Below, in pieces: positions 38,930 through 46,468 of a DNA stretch of 64,000 nucleotides. Source of the DNA: Betaproteobacteria bacterium SCN1 (lineage in GTDB: Bacteria; Pseudomonadota; Gammaproteobacteria; Burkholderiales; Thiobacillaceae); the NCBI GenBank assembly GCA_008923315.1, contig WBSF01000009.1, forward strand, positions 310,001 to 374,000. Reading direction: 5' to 3'. Under the pieces are notes generated by a model. The model saw only the letters and a program-made list of their open reading frames with translations, made no database searches and was not told the origin of the DNA. The stretch's first letter is position 1, and the number at the start of each line of letters is the position of its first letter. Position numbers and translations under genes: made by a program.

Positions 38930-40471
38930 TCAGGCAAAGCGGGTGAAATCGATCAGGTCGAAACTGGGGGTGTGGATGTGGCGCGGGCCGAAGCTCAGCG
39001 TGTGCGGACGGTCGGCGCGGACCATCTCTGCATCCATGCCGGCCGTGTAGAGAAAGCGCGGCAGCAGCAGCCTGTCCGGCTGTTTCAGCGCGCGCAGGCC
39101 CGGTACGAACAGGGCGGGTTCCGGCCGCGCATGATGGCCGCGCATGGGCTGGATCCAGACCGGCTCCATCAGCGGCGCCAGCCGTTCGACACCGAGTTCG
39201 ACGCGGTTGTCCTCGTGAAGGACCAGCCAGCGGATCACCGCCAGCGACCAGGGCTGCGGGCCGGTCCGCATGGCCAGCGCATCGCCGACGCGCAGATTGA
39301 GCGGCGCGTCGGGCGTGCCCGAGAGTGCGAGTCCGGCGGCGCTGTCGTTGGCCATCGCCCAGCGGCTGACGCGGATCGCGGCGGGCTGTGTGGCCAGCAG
39401 ACCGGCTTCGCCGATCGGCAGCGCATCCGGATCTGGTGCATCCGGACCGGTTTCAGGCTGGACGAGCAGGCGATGGATGGCGCTGACGCCGACCACGAGT
39501 TCCACCGGGCCGGTGCGGCCGGCGCGGCGCGGATAGGCCCGTTCGGTGTTGCTGCGCCAGCGTTTCGACAGCCGTTTCGCGGTCAGCAGCGCCAGTTCGC
39601 CGTGCATGTCCTCCGGCAGGCCGAGACTGCGCGGGGTGTCGCCTGTCCGCAGCCGCAAGGCCGTGTCGTGCAGCCGCCGGCACAGCGCATCGGTATCGAG
39701 CCACAGCGCGGCGCGATCCGTCGTCCCGGGCAGGCCCGGTCCGAGGTCGCTGTCGGGATCGAGCGCAAATCCGGCATGGCCGGGCCCGTCGGTGCGCAGC
39801 GTCGCCAGCGGACCGTAGAGCCGGGCGTAGGCGCGCGCGTGGAACAGTTCGCCGCGGCTCATGTGCGGCGGATCGGCCAGCGCCAGCAGCAAGGCATCGC
39901 GATAGCTCCGGTCCGGGGCGGGCGCGTCGCCGCAAGCTCCTCCGGCGATGCCGCCCTGGCGCGCCAGAGCATGCAGGCGGTGCAGTTCGCGCCAAAGGCC
40001 GGCCGGGGGCGGGCTGTAGGTCAGGGCATGCGCGGCGAGGGTGTCGCGCAGCGCGGCGATCAGGTGCGCCACCGCTTCGGGCAGACGGCGGGCGTGCTGC
40101 GCGGGCCGGCCGCTTGTGTCCGGTTTCAGCAGATGTTTGCAGCCGATCGCGTGTTCGCGTGCCAGATCGCACAGCAGGGCGGCGTGCTGCCGCTGCTGGA
40201 GATGCGGCGGCACGCCGGCGTCGCCTAGCAACCGCTCCAGCCCCGCGGATACGCGGACAATGGCCGGACGATAGTGTTTCAGCAGCGCGTCGCGCGCGGC
40301 ACTGTCGAGCGCACTGCGGTTCATCGCGCCGAGCGCGGTCAGCAGCTGCTGCGCGGCGTCGGGCGGACTGGCGAACGGCAGGTTGGCGAGCCAGGCGCCT
40401 GCCTGCCTGGGGCGTGCCTCGAACGCGTCGCGCAGGCGGGGATCGGCGGCAGGCAGGCTGAAACCGGACAT
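38930..40471 (-). CDS. Hypothetical protein with PilZ-like C-terminal region
   Basis: The 513-residue protein has a long, helical, alanine/leucine-rich N-terminal part with no family I recognise and a C-terminal beta-rich part (about 385-470) whose pattern (WAMANDSAAGLAL, LRVGDALAMR, WSLAVIRWLV, LGVERLAPLM) resembles a PilZ domain. The arginine motif RxxxR of c-di-GMP binders is not clear, so binding is uncertain. It follows purU by four bases. Not recognised beyond that. Confidence 0.5.
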   Translation of the reverse strand: MSGFSLPAADPRLRDAFEARPRQAGAWLANLPFASPPDAAQQLLTALGAMNRSALDSAARDALLKHYRPAIVRVSAGLERLLGDAGVPPHLQQRQHAALLCDLAREHAIGCKHLLKPDTSGRPAQHARRLPEAVAHLIAALRDTLAAHALTYSPPPAGLWRELHRLHALARQGGIAGGACGDAPAPDRSYRDALLLALADPPHMSRGELFHARAYARLYGPLATLRTDGPGHAGFALDPDSDLGPGLPGTTDRAALWLDTDALCRRLHDTALRLRTGDTPRSLGLPEDMHGELALLTAKRLSKRWRSNTERAYPRRAGRTGPVELVVGVSAIHRLLVQPETGPDAPDPDALPIGEAGLLATQPAAIRVSRWAMANDSAAGLALSGTPDAPLNLRVGDALAMRTGPQPWSLAVIRWLVLHEDNRVELGVERLAPLMEPVWIQPMRGHHARPEPALFVPGLRALKQPDRLLLPRFLYTAGMDAEMVRADRPHTLSFGPRHIHTPSFDLIDFTRFA

Positions 40472-40475
40472 GACC

Positions 40476-41330
40476 TCAATCGAACACCACGGTTTTGTTG
40501 GCGTAGACCAGCACGCGGTTGTCCAGATGCCATTTCACCGCCCGCGACAGCACGACCTTTTCCAGGTCGGCGCCCTTGGTGATCAGATCGTCCAGGCTGT
40601 CGCGGTGCGAGATGCGCGTCACGTCCTGCTCGATGATGGGACCGTCGTCCAGCGTTTCGGTGACGTAGTGCGCCGTCGCGCCGATCAGCTTCACGCCGCG
40701 CTCGAACGCCCGGTGGTAGGGCTTGGCGCCGTGGAAGGCCGGCAGGAAGGAATGGTGGATGTTGATGATGCGGTTGGGGAAATGACGGATGAAATCCGCC
40801 GACAGCACCTGCATGTAGCGCGCCAGCACGATGAAATCGATTTTCAGGTCGCGCAGGATCGCGGACTGCATCTGCTCGGCCTCGTGCTTCGCGTCCCGCG
40901 TCACCGCGATGTGCTGGTAGGGCACGCGGTAGGCCTCGGCGAGCCAGCGCGTGTCCTCGTGGTTGCTGAGGATGATCGGCAGTTCGCAGTGCAGTTCGCC
41001 GCTCTGGAAGCGGTACAGCAGGTCGGCCAGGCAGTGGTCGAATTTCGATACGAACACGGCCATGCGCGGCTTGCGGCTCGACTCGGCCAGCCGCCAGGTC
41101 ATGCCGAAACGTTCCGCAACCGGACCGAAGGCCGGAGCGAAGTCGGCCAGGTCCAGATCGAAGCCGTCCATATCCCATTCCACCCGCATCAGGAAGAGCT
41201 TCAGCTCCGCGTCCTGATGCTGGTCGGCGTGCAGGATGTTGGCATTATGCAACAACAGAAAATCGGCGATGGCGGCGACGAGTCCCTTCTGATCGGGACA
41301 GGAAATCAATAGAACGGCGGTGTGGCGCAT
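40476..41330 (-). CDS. purU: Formyltetrahydrofolate deformylase
   Basis: The 284-residue protein has an N-terminal ACT domain (AVLLISCPDQKGLVAAIADF, about 4-80) and a formyltransferase-like catalytic domain with the catalytic Asn-His-Asp set (NIHHSFLPAFHGAKPYHRA and the DDGPIIEQDV loop). It hydrolyses 10-formyl-THF to formate and THF. It heads the leftward operon. Confidence 0.96.
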   Translation of the reverse strand: MRHTAVLLISCPDQKGLVAAIADFLLLHNANILHADQHQDAELKLFLMRVEWDMDGFDLDLADFAPAFGPVAERFGMTWRLAESSRKPRMAVFVSKFDHCLADLLYRFQSGELHCELPIILSNHEDTRWLAEAYRVPYQHIAVTRDAKHEAEQMQSAILRDLKIDFIVLARYMQVLSADFIRHFPNRIINIHHSFLPAFHGAKPYHRAFERGVKLIGATAHYVTETLDDGPIIEQDVTRISHRDSLDDLITKGADLEKVVLSRAVKWHLDNRVLVYANKTVVFD

Positions 41331-41465
41331 GGGTGGAATCGTTGGAATGCCTTGGAAATCGGGGCGCTGGCGCGTAACGCCATCATAACCAAAATTCCCC
41401 GGCAGGTCGTAGGGAATCCAGATTTGCCATTCAGTCGGGCGAACGAAGAGACTAAAATATTTTTT

Positions 41466-41489
41466 GTTTATTAGTTAATATTAATAAAC
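41466..41489. promoter_or_regulatory. AT-rich inverted repeat upstream of exbB
   Basis: GTTTATTA and TAATAAAC are perfect eight-base arms around GTTAATAT, inside a 50-bp AT-rich island (41450-41500) between purU and exbB. The position, about 60 bp before the exbB start, fits an operator of the ExbB-ExbD-TonB unit. It is not a convincing Fur box; the regulator is unknown. Confidence 0.45.
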
Positions 41490-41547
41490 TGAAATTATCA
41501 ACGGGCGGCGCCGAAGCTGCGCCGACAGACAAGAACAGGGGCTTTCC

Positions 41548-42234
41548 GTGACGACTTTTACCGAATCTTTCGCCGTGAATCTCACGCTGGGCGTGCTGCT
41601 GGTGTTTTCCATCGTGACCTGGATGCTGATCCTGTCGCGGGTGTGGCAGAACCAGCGCAATGCCCGGCGCGACAAGGCTTTCAGACAGGCTTTCTGGGCC
41701 GCCAAGGACCTCCACGCGGGCGAGGCGATCGCGCGCGCGCAGCCCGGCGATCTGGCCGCGCTGACCGCAGCCGGCTTCGACGCCATCTCCGAGGACAAGG
41801 AAGCCGCGCTGAGCCTGGACAGCCTGGGCGACCGCAAGGACATCCTCGAACGCACGCTCAAGAGCCAGCTCCAGCAGATCCAGCATCGCCGGGAATACGG
41901 CCTGATGGCGCTTGCCAGCATCGGTAGCACCGCGCCCTTCGTCGGCCTGTTCGGCACGGTGTGGGGCATCATGCATGCCCTGCAGAACATCAGCCTGACC
42001 AATTCGGCCAGCCTCAACGTCGTCGCGGGGCCCGTCGGCGAAGCGCTTGCCGCTACGGCCTTCGGCATCGCCACCGCGATTCCGGCCGTGCTCGCCTACA
42101 ACTACGGCGTGCGTCGCGTACGCACCGCGATTGCGGAGCTGGACCAGTTCGCCACCGATTTCCTGCATCTGGTCATGAAGACGCCCTACCGCGCCGAGAA
42201 AAAGGCCGACGGCAAGAAAGAGGAGGGCAAGTGA
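41548..42234 (+). CDS. exbB: MotA/TolQ/ExbB proton channel family protein
   Basis: The 228-residue protein has an N-terminal helix (about 10-30) and the conserved double helix (LMALASIGSTAPFVGLFGTV, about 117-137, and PVGEALAATAFGIATAIPAV, about 158-180). It forms the proton channel that energises TonB. The start is GTG at 41548 after AGGGG. ExbD follows after one base. Confidence 0.92.
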   Translation: MTTFTESFAVNLTLGVLLVFSIVTWMLILSRVWQNQRNARRDKAFRQAFWAAKDLHAGEAIARAQPGDLAALTAAGFDAISEDKEAALSLDSLGDRKDILERTLKSQLQQIQHRREYGLMALASIGSTAPFVGLFGTVWGIMHALQNISLTNSASLNVVAGPVGEALAATAFGIATAIPAVLAYNYGVRRVRTAIAELDQFATDFLHLVMKTPYRAEKKADGKKEEGK

Positions 42235-42235
42235 C

Positions 42236-42658
42236 ATGGCCCTGCTGCGCCAGACCAACTATGCGCCGATGAGCGAAATCAACGTCACGCCCATGGTGGA
42301 CGTGATGTTGGTGCTGCTCGTCATCTTCATGGTGACCGCGCCCTTCCTGCTGCAGGCTGTGCCGGTCAATCTGCCCAGGACCGCACCGGTGGCTGCGCTG
42401 CAGCCGATGAAGAAAGTGGAACTCATCGTCGACGCCGACGGCAACGTCTACGTCGACCAGGATCAGGTTGCCGGCGAAAGTCTCGAAACGCATCTGCAGG
42501 GCCTGCTGAAAGCCGATCCCGAGCTCGCCGTCCAGCTTAAGGCCGATTACCGCGTCGCCTATGGCCGCATTGCCGAGGTGATGGCCGCCGTCAACCGCGC
42601 CGGCGTCGCGCGCATGAGCTTCGTGACCGCCTCGACGCAGCCCGATGCCGCCCGCTGA
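42236..42658 (+). CDS. exbD: ExbD/TolR family protein
   Basis: The 140-residue protein starts with a short cytoplasmic tail (MSEINVTPMVDVMLVLLVIF) holding the conserved membrane Asp (in MVDVM), then a periplasmic domain. With ExbB it couples the proton gradient to TonB. The gene overlaps the start of tonB by 14 bp. Confidence 0.93.
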   Translation: MALLRQTNYAPMSEINVTPMVDVMLVLLVIFMVTAPFLLQAVPVNLPRTAPVAALQPMKKVELIVDADGNVYVDQDQVAGESLETHLQGLLKADPELAVQLKADYRVAYGRIAEVMAAVNRAGVARMSFVTASTQPDAAR

Positions 42659-44444
42659 AACCACGCGCGTGGCCGGGGCGACGCCCTTGCCCGGGCATGA
42701 CGACGCTTTGAAGGATGCGGCCCCGCAGCGTGCCGACGCGCAGGTGCGGCCGTACGCGCCGCTGGCGATTTCACTGGCCCTGCACGGAGCCGCGCTGTTC
42801 CTGATCGCGCCCTGGCTGGTGATGCGCAGCATTCCCGCGCCGCCGGTCGAGGTCGAGGTCATGATCGAGCAGGTCCCGCCCGAGCCGTCGCGGCGACAAC
42901 CCCGGCAAACGGCGCAGGTGGCTTCCGCCGTCCGTCCGCAGACGGTCGCGCAGGCGCAGCCCCGGCCGGTGCCGCCGCCCGTGCCGCGCCCGCAGGCCGC
43001 CCCCCGTCCCGTCCCCGCCCCCGCGACGCAGCCCGGGCAGGGGCTGTCCGGCCGCGCCGCGCTCGCCGCCCGCGAAGCCCCCGGCGTGTCGGTCTCCGCG
43101 GCCGCGCCGTCCGCTGCGCCGCGCAGCCAGGGGGCCGCAGCGCTGCAGGCGGCCGGCCAGGTCCGTCCCGGTCCGGCCCAGACGCGCGCCCCCAGTCCCG
43201 GCAGCACGCCGCAGCCCAGCGCGCGCAGCCTTGCCGCATCGGCGCCGCCTGGCGAAGACCGGCAGGACGGCCCGCTGACCCTGGCCGGTCCCGCTGCGCA
43301 GGTACAGGCCGCCGATCCCGAATTCCGTCAGGCCGCGCGCCAGGGCGGGCAAACCGGCATGCGCGGCGGCAGCCGCGCGCCCGACGACGGTTTGGCGCGC
43401 CCGGCCGGCAGCCCGGACCAGACCGCGCTGCTGGCGGCCCGCGCGGTACCGCCGCCGGGGCAGGGCAGTCCAGGCACGCCGGGCGGCCAGCCGCCTGCGC
43501 TGGCCGTGCCGCCGACGCCATCGGGCGCGGGGCAGGGCCGGGTGGCCGCCGCCGAGCGGCCCGCATCCGACGCCGGCCGTCTGGCCGCGGCCGATCCCGG
43601 GACCGGCGGAGCGGTCCGGCAGACGGCTGTGGCCGGGACCGCCGAGCGTGGTGGCGACGGACGCGGTGTCGCCCGCAGCGCCGGCCCGGCCGAACGCAGC
43701 AGCGGTGTCATGCAGGCGGGCGCGCCCGAGGCCATCGGCACGGGCGCGGCGGTCGCCGGTGGTGGCGCGGGTGCGAGCGCGGCGGGCGAAGGCCGTGCCT
43801 TGCAGCGCATCACCGGCAGCGGCGGCGTGCGCGAAGCCACGCGCCCATTGGCCAGCGCGGCCGGCGAACGGGGCTCGGCGCGTGCCGTGCCCGACCTGGA
43901 CGCCGGCCACCCGAGCGGCCGGGCCGATGGCGCGACCGCTGCGCAGCCGGCGCGCGAAACGCGACCGGCCGCCCTGCAGACACAGGTCGCGCACGGCGAA
44001 GCCCGGGTGGTCGAGGAGCGTTTCAGCGCCCCCGCGCTGAAAGTCGATTCGCCGCGTTCGATCTGCGAGCTGCCGCTGATGTTTGCCGGTTTCGACCGCA
44101 AGCCCATCCCCAAGGGGCTCGACTCGATCAACGCCACTGCCGCCAGCCTGCCCGACGAGACGCCGCCGCGTCATCACCCGGGCAACCAGCTGCCGCGCTA
44201 CCCGTTCCAGGCGCTGGTGTCGCGCGCCGAGGGCCGGGTGGTGGTGCGCGCCGAGATCCAGCCCGACGGCCAGGTCGGCCAGACCTGGGTCAAGCAGACC
44301 AGCGGCGCCGCCGCGCTCGACCAGGCCGCGCTGGAAACCGTGCGCGGCTGGCGTTTCTACCCGGCCCAGCGCCACGGCATGGCCGTGGCGATGTGGCTCG
44401 ACGTCCCGATCGAATACAAAGTACCGGAAGGAGTGATCCGATGA
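42645..44444 (+). CDS. tonB: TonB-type energy transducer with very long low-complexity linker
   Basis: The 599-residue protein has a membrane helix at about 43-62 (LAISLALHGAALFLIAPWLV), a proline-rich start (PAPPVEVEVMIEQVPPEP), then about 370 residues rich in Ala, Gly, Pro and Arg, and a C-terminal TonB domain (about 470-599) with RYPFQALVSRAEGRVVVRAE and VRGWRFYPAQRHGMAV. The C-terminal domain would contact TonB boxes of outer-membrane receptors. Typical TonB is about 240-300 residues, so the linker is two to three times longer. The ATG overlaps exbD, and the stop overlaps the Sel1-repeat gene as ATGA. Confidence 0.9.
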   Translation: MPPAETTRVAGATPLPGHDDALKDAAPQRADAQVRPYAPLAISLALHGAALFLIAPWLVMRSIPAPPVEVEVMIEQVPPEPSRRQPRQTAQVASAVRPQTVAQAQPRPVPPPVPRPQAAPRPVPAPATQPGQGLSGRAALAAREAPGVSVSAAAPSAAPRSQGAAALQAAGQVRPGPAQTRAPSPGSTPQPSARSLAASAPPGEDRQDGPLTLAGPAAQVQAADPEFRQAARQGGQTGMRGGSRAPDDGLARPAGSPDQTALLAARAVPPPGQGSPGTPGGQPPALAVPPTPSGAGQGRVAAAERPASDAGRLAAADPGTGGAVRQTAVAGTAERGGDGRGVARSAGPAERSSGVMQAGAPEAIGTGAAVAGGGAGASAAGEGRALQRITGSGGVREATRPLASAAGERGSARAVPDLDAGHPSGRADGATAAQPARETRPAALQTQVAHGEARVVEERFSAPALKVDSPRSICELPLMFAGFDRKPIPKGLDSINATAASLPDETPPRHHPGNQLPRYPFQALVSRAEGRVVVRAEIQPDGQVGQTWVKQTSGAAALDQAALETVRGWRFYPAQRHGMAVAMWLDVPIEYKVPEGVIR

Positions 44445-46003
44445 CCCGACGACTGATCCTCGCGCTGGCGTGCGCGGGCTGCCTGCACCTCGCCCATGCC
44501 GACGCTCCCCTGCCCGAATGGATGCGCTACTACCAGATGGCGGCCGAGCGCGGCGACCCCGAAGCCCAGATGAAAATGGGCTGGGCCTACGAAAAAGGCG
44601 ACGGTGTGCCGCGCGACGACGCCCGCGCGGTCGAGTGGTACCGCCGCGCTGCGCTGCAGAACGAGCCCACTGCGCAGTACAACCTCGCGCTCCTGCTGAT
44701 CGACGGCCGCGGCGTTGCGGCGAAGGACTCCGCCACCGGCGTCGATTTCCTGACCCGCGCCGCGTCGCAGAATCTCATCGCCGCGCAGACGTATCTGGCC
44801 GCCGTCTACGAGCGCGGCGAGATCGTGCCGAAGAACGACGCCGAGGCGGTGAAGTGGCTGACCCGCGCCGCCAACAACGGCGATGCCGCCGCGATGAACA
44901 ACCTCGCGCTGAAGTATGCGCGGGGCGAAGGCGTGCCGCGCGACGCCGAGCAGGCGAAAAAACTCCTGACCCAGGCCGCGCAGCAGGGCAATGCGCTCGC
45001 GCAGGCCAACCTCGGCACCCTCTACCGCGAGGGCCTCGACGGCGCCGCCGTCGACTATGCCGAGGCGCTGGCCTGGCTGACCCGCGCCGCCGAACAGGGC
45101 AACGTCGCCGCACAGGCCAAGCTCGGCTGGATGCATCTCAAGGGCCAGGGCACGGCAGTTGATCCCGCCGAGGCGACCCGGTGGTTCGTGCAGGCCGCAC
45201 AGCAGGGCGACCTCGATGCCCAGACCCAGCTCGGCTGGATGGCCGAACAGGGCGACGGCGTGCCGAAGAACGAGGCGCTCGCCGCGCAGGCCTACCGCCA
45301 GGCCGCCGAAAAGGGGCACCCCGTCGCCGCCAACAATCTCGGCACGCTCTACCGCGACGGCCGCGGCGTCGCCACCGACATGAACGAGGCCGTGCACTGG
45401 TATCGCGTGGCCGCCGACGCCGGCGACGCCATGGGCCAGTACAACCTCGCCAGCCTGCTGGAGAGCAGCCCGGCCACCTTCGACGAGTCGCTCGTCTGGT
45501 ACCGCCGCGCCGCCGAGCAGGCTCTGCCTGCCGCGCAGAGCCGCCTCGGCTGGCTGCTGATCGAGCGCGACCAGGCGGCCGAAGCGGTGAAATGGCTGAC
45601 CCGCGCCGCCGAACAGGGCGATCCGCAGGCGCAGAACAACCTCGGCGTGCTGTTCGAAGGCGGTCGCGGCGTGGAGAAGAATCCCGCCACCGCCGCGCAG
45701 TGGTACCGCCGTGCCGCCGAGGCCGGCGACGCCGCCGCGCAGAACAACCTCGGCGCCCTGCTGCGCGACGGACTCGGCGTGCAGCAGGATCTGCCGCAGG
45801 CTGCCGACTGGTTCAGACGCGCCGCCGATCAGGGCTACGCCAAGGCCATGCTCAACCTGGGCGCGCTGATGGAACAGCGGGCCAAGGCATTGCCCGCACC
45901 GGCCGCGTCCGCCGGTTCGGCCCGGCCCGCCGCGCCCGAGCCGTCCGGCTCGACCCTGCCGCTCGCCGAACCCGGCACCCCGGTGGCCCAGCCCCTGCAA
46001 TGA
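44441..46003 (+). CDS. Exported Sel1-repeat (TPR-like) protein
   Basis: The 520-residue protein has a signal peptide (MTRRLILALACAGCLHLAHA) and roughly twelve to thirteen Sel1-like repeats of 36 residues with the pattern AAEQGxxxAQxNLGxLYxxG, then a Pro/Ala-rich tail. Sel1 proteins are scaffolds for protein interaction. The ATG overlaps the tonB stop by four bases, so it belongs to the exbB-exbD-tonB operon and may work with TonB or an outer-membrane partner in the periplasm. Confidence 0.88.
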   Translation: MTRRLILALACAGCLHLAHADAPLPEWMRYYQMAAERGDPEAQMKMGWAYEKGDGVPRDDARAVEWYRRAALQNEPTAQYNLALLLIDGRGVAAKDSATGVDFLTRAASQNLIAAQTYLAAVYERGEIVPKNDAEAVKWLTRAANNGDAAAMNNLALKYARGEGVPRDAEQAKKLLTQAAQQGNALAQANLGTLYREGLDGAAVDYAEALAWLTRAAEQGNVAAQAKLGWMHLKGQGTAVDPAEATRWFVQAAQQGDLDAQTQLGWMAEQGDGVPKNEALAAQAYRQAAEKGHPVAANNLGTLYRDGRGVATDMNEAVHWYRVAADAGDAMGQYNLASLLESSPATFDESLVWYRRAAEQALPAAQSRLGWLLIERDQAAEAVKWLTRAAEQGDPQAQNNLGVLFEGGRGVEKNPATAAQWYRRAAEAGDAAAQNNLGALLRDGLGVQQDLPQAADWFRRAADQGYAKAMLNLGALMEQRAKALPAPAASAGSARPAAPEPSGSTLPLAEPGTPVAQPLQ

Positions 46004-46113
46004 TGCGCGCGCACGCGACGCGGTGAGCCGCCGGCCGCGTGCCGCGTGCGCTTTCGCCGCGTCTGCATAAAAAAACGGCAGCATTTGCGCGACCGCCGCG
46101 CAGGCGCGTGCCC

Positions 46114-46150
46114 GGATACGCCGACGCACGGTGCGTAAATCGGCGTATCC
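46114..46150. repeat. Nested hairpin in the Sel1-nrdA gap
   Basis: GGATACGCCGA (46114-46124) and TCGGCGTATCC (46140-46150) form a perfect eleven-base stem. The loop contains a second short stem (CGCAC/GTGCG). Another hairpin follows at 46151-46167 (ACGGCG/CGCCGT around TTTTT). They lie 110-165 bp after the Sel1 gene and may terminate its transcript. The rest of the 465-bp gap holds the nrdA promoter and no gene. Confidence 0.5.
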
Positions 46151-46286
46151 ACGGCGTTTTTCGCCGTCAGCCCGCACCGGGCCGCCTTCCTGTTCATTCC
46201 TTGGGCATTGCACCCGGCAATCGTCTTGATTTGCCGGAGGATTTTTTCGCCTGCAAAAAATGTGTGGGTACAAAGCGGATTGGTGG

Positions 46287-46314
46287 TTGACATGCCGGGC
46301 GACCCACCTAGAAT
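46287..46314 (+). promoter_or_regulatory. nrdA promoter (sigma-70 type)
   Basis: A perfect -35 TTGACA (46287-46292), a 16-bp spacer and -10 TAGAAT (46309-46314) give one of the best promoters in the window. The start of transcription would be near 46321, leaving a leader of about 148 bases before nrdA. Confidence 0.75.
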
Positions 46315-46336
46315 TTGTATCCGACGTTCGTCAGCA

Positions 46337-46352
46337 CCACAACATGTTGTGA
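46337..46352 (+). promoter_or_regulatory. NrdR-box-like palindrome downstream of the nrdA promoter
   Basis: CCACAACATGTTGTGA contains the perfect 14-bp palindrome CACAACATGTTGTG. It matches about 12 of 16 positions of the NrdR-box consensus as I remember it (acaCwAtATaTwGtgt) and lies 22 bp after the -10 box. A second box about 31 bp upstream, as usual for NrdR, would overlap the -10 region but is poorly conserved. Assignment to NrdR is inference. Confidence 0.5.
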
Positions 46353-46468
46353 ATAGAATGGTGCACGAGCGTTGGGAAAGCTGTGCATAACTCGGGATAA
46401 CCCCTACGGAGCGGGGCCGGGCGGCACAGCCACCGCTCAGTCGTCACTCTCACCAAGGAGCCCCGCAG

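Noticed and set aside
41440..41500. Fur box ahead of the ExbB-ExbD-TonB operon
   Set aside because: The AT-rich inverted repeat does not fit the GATAATGATAATCATTATC pattern, so I only list it as an unassigned operator.
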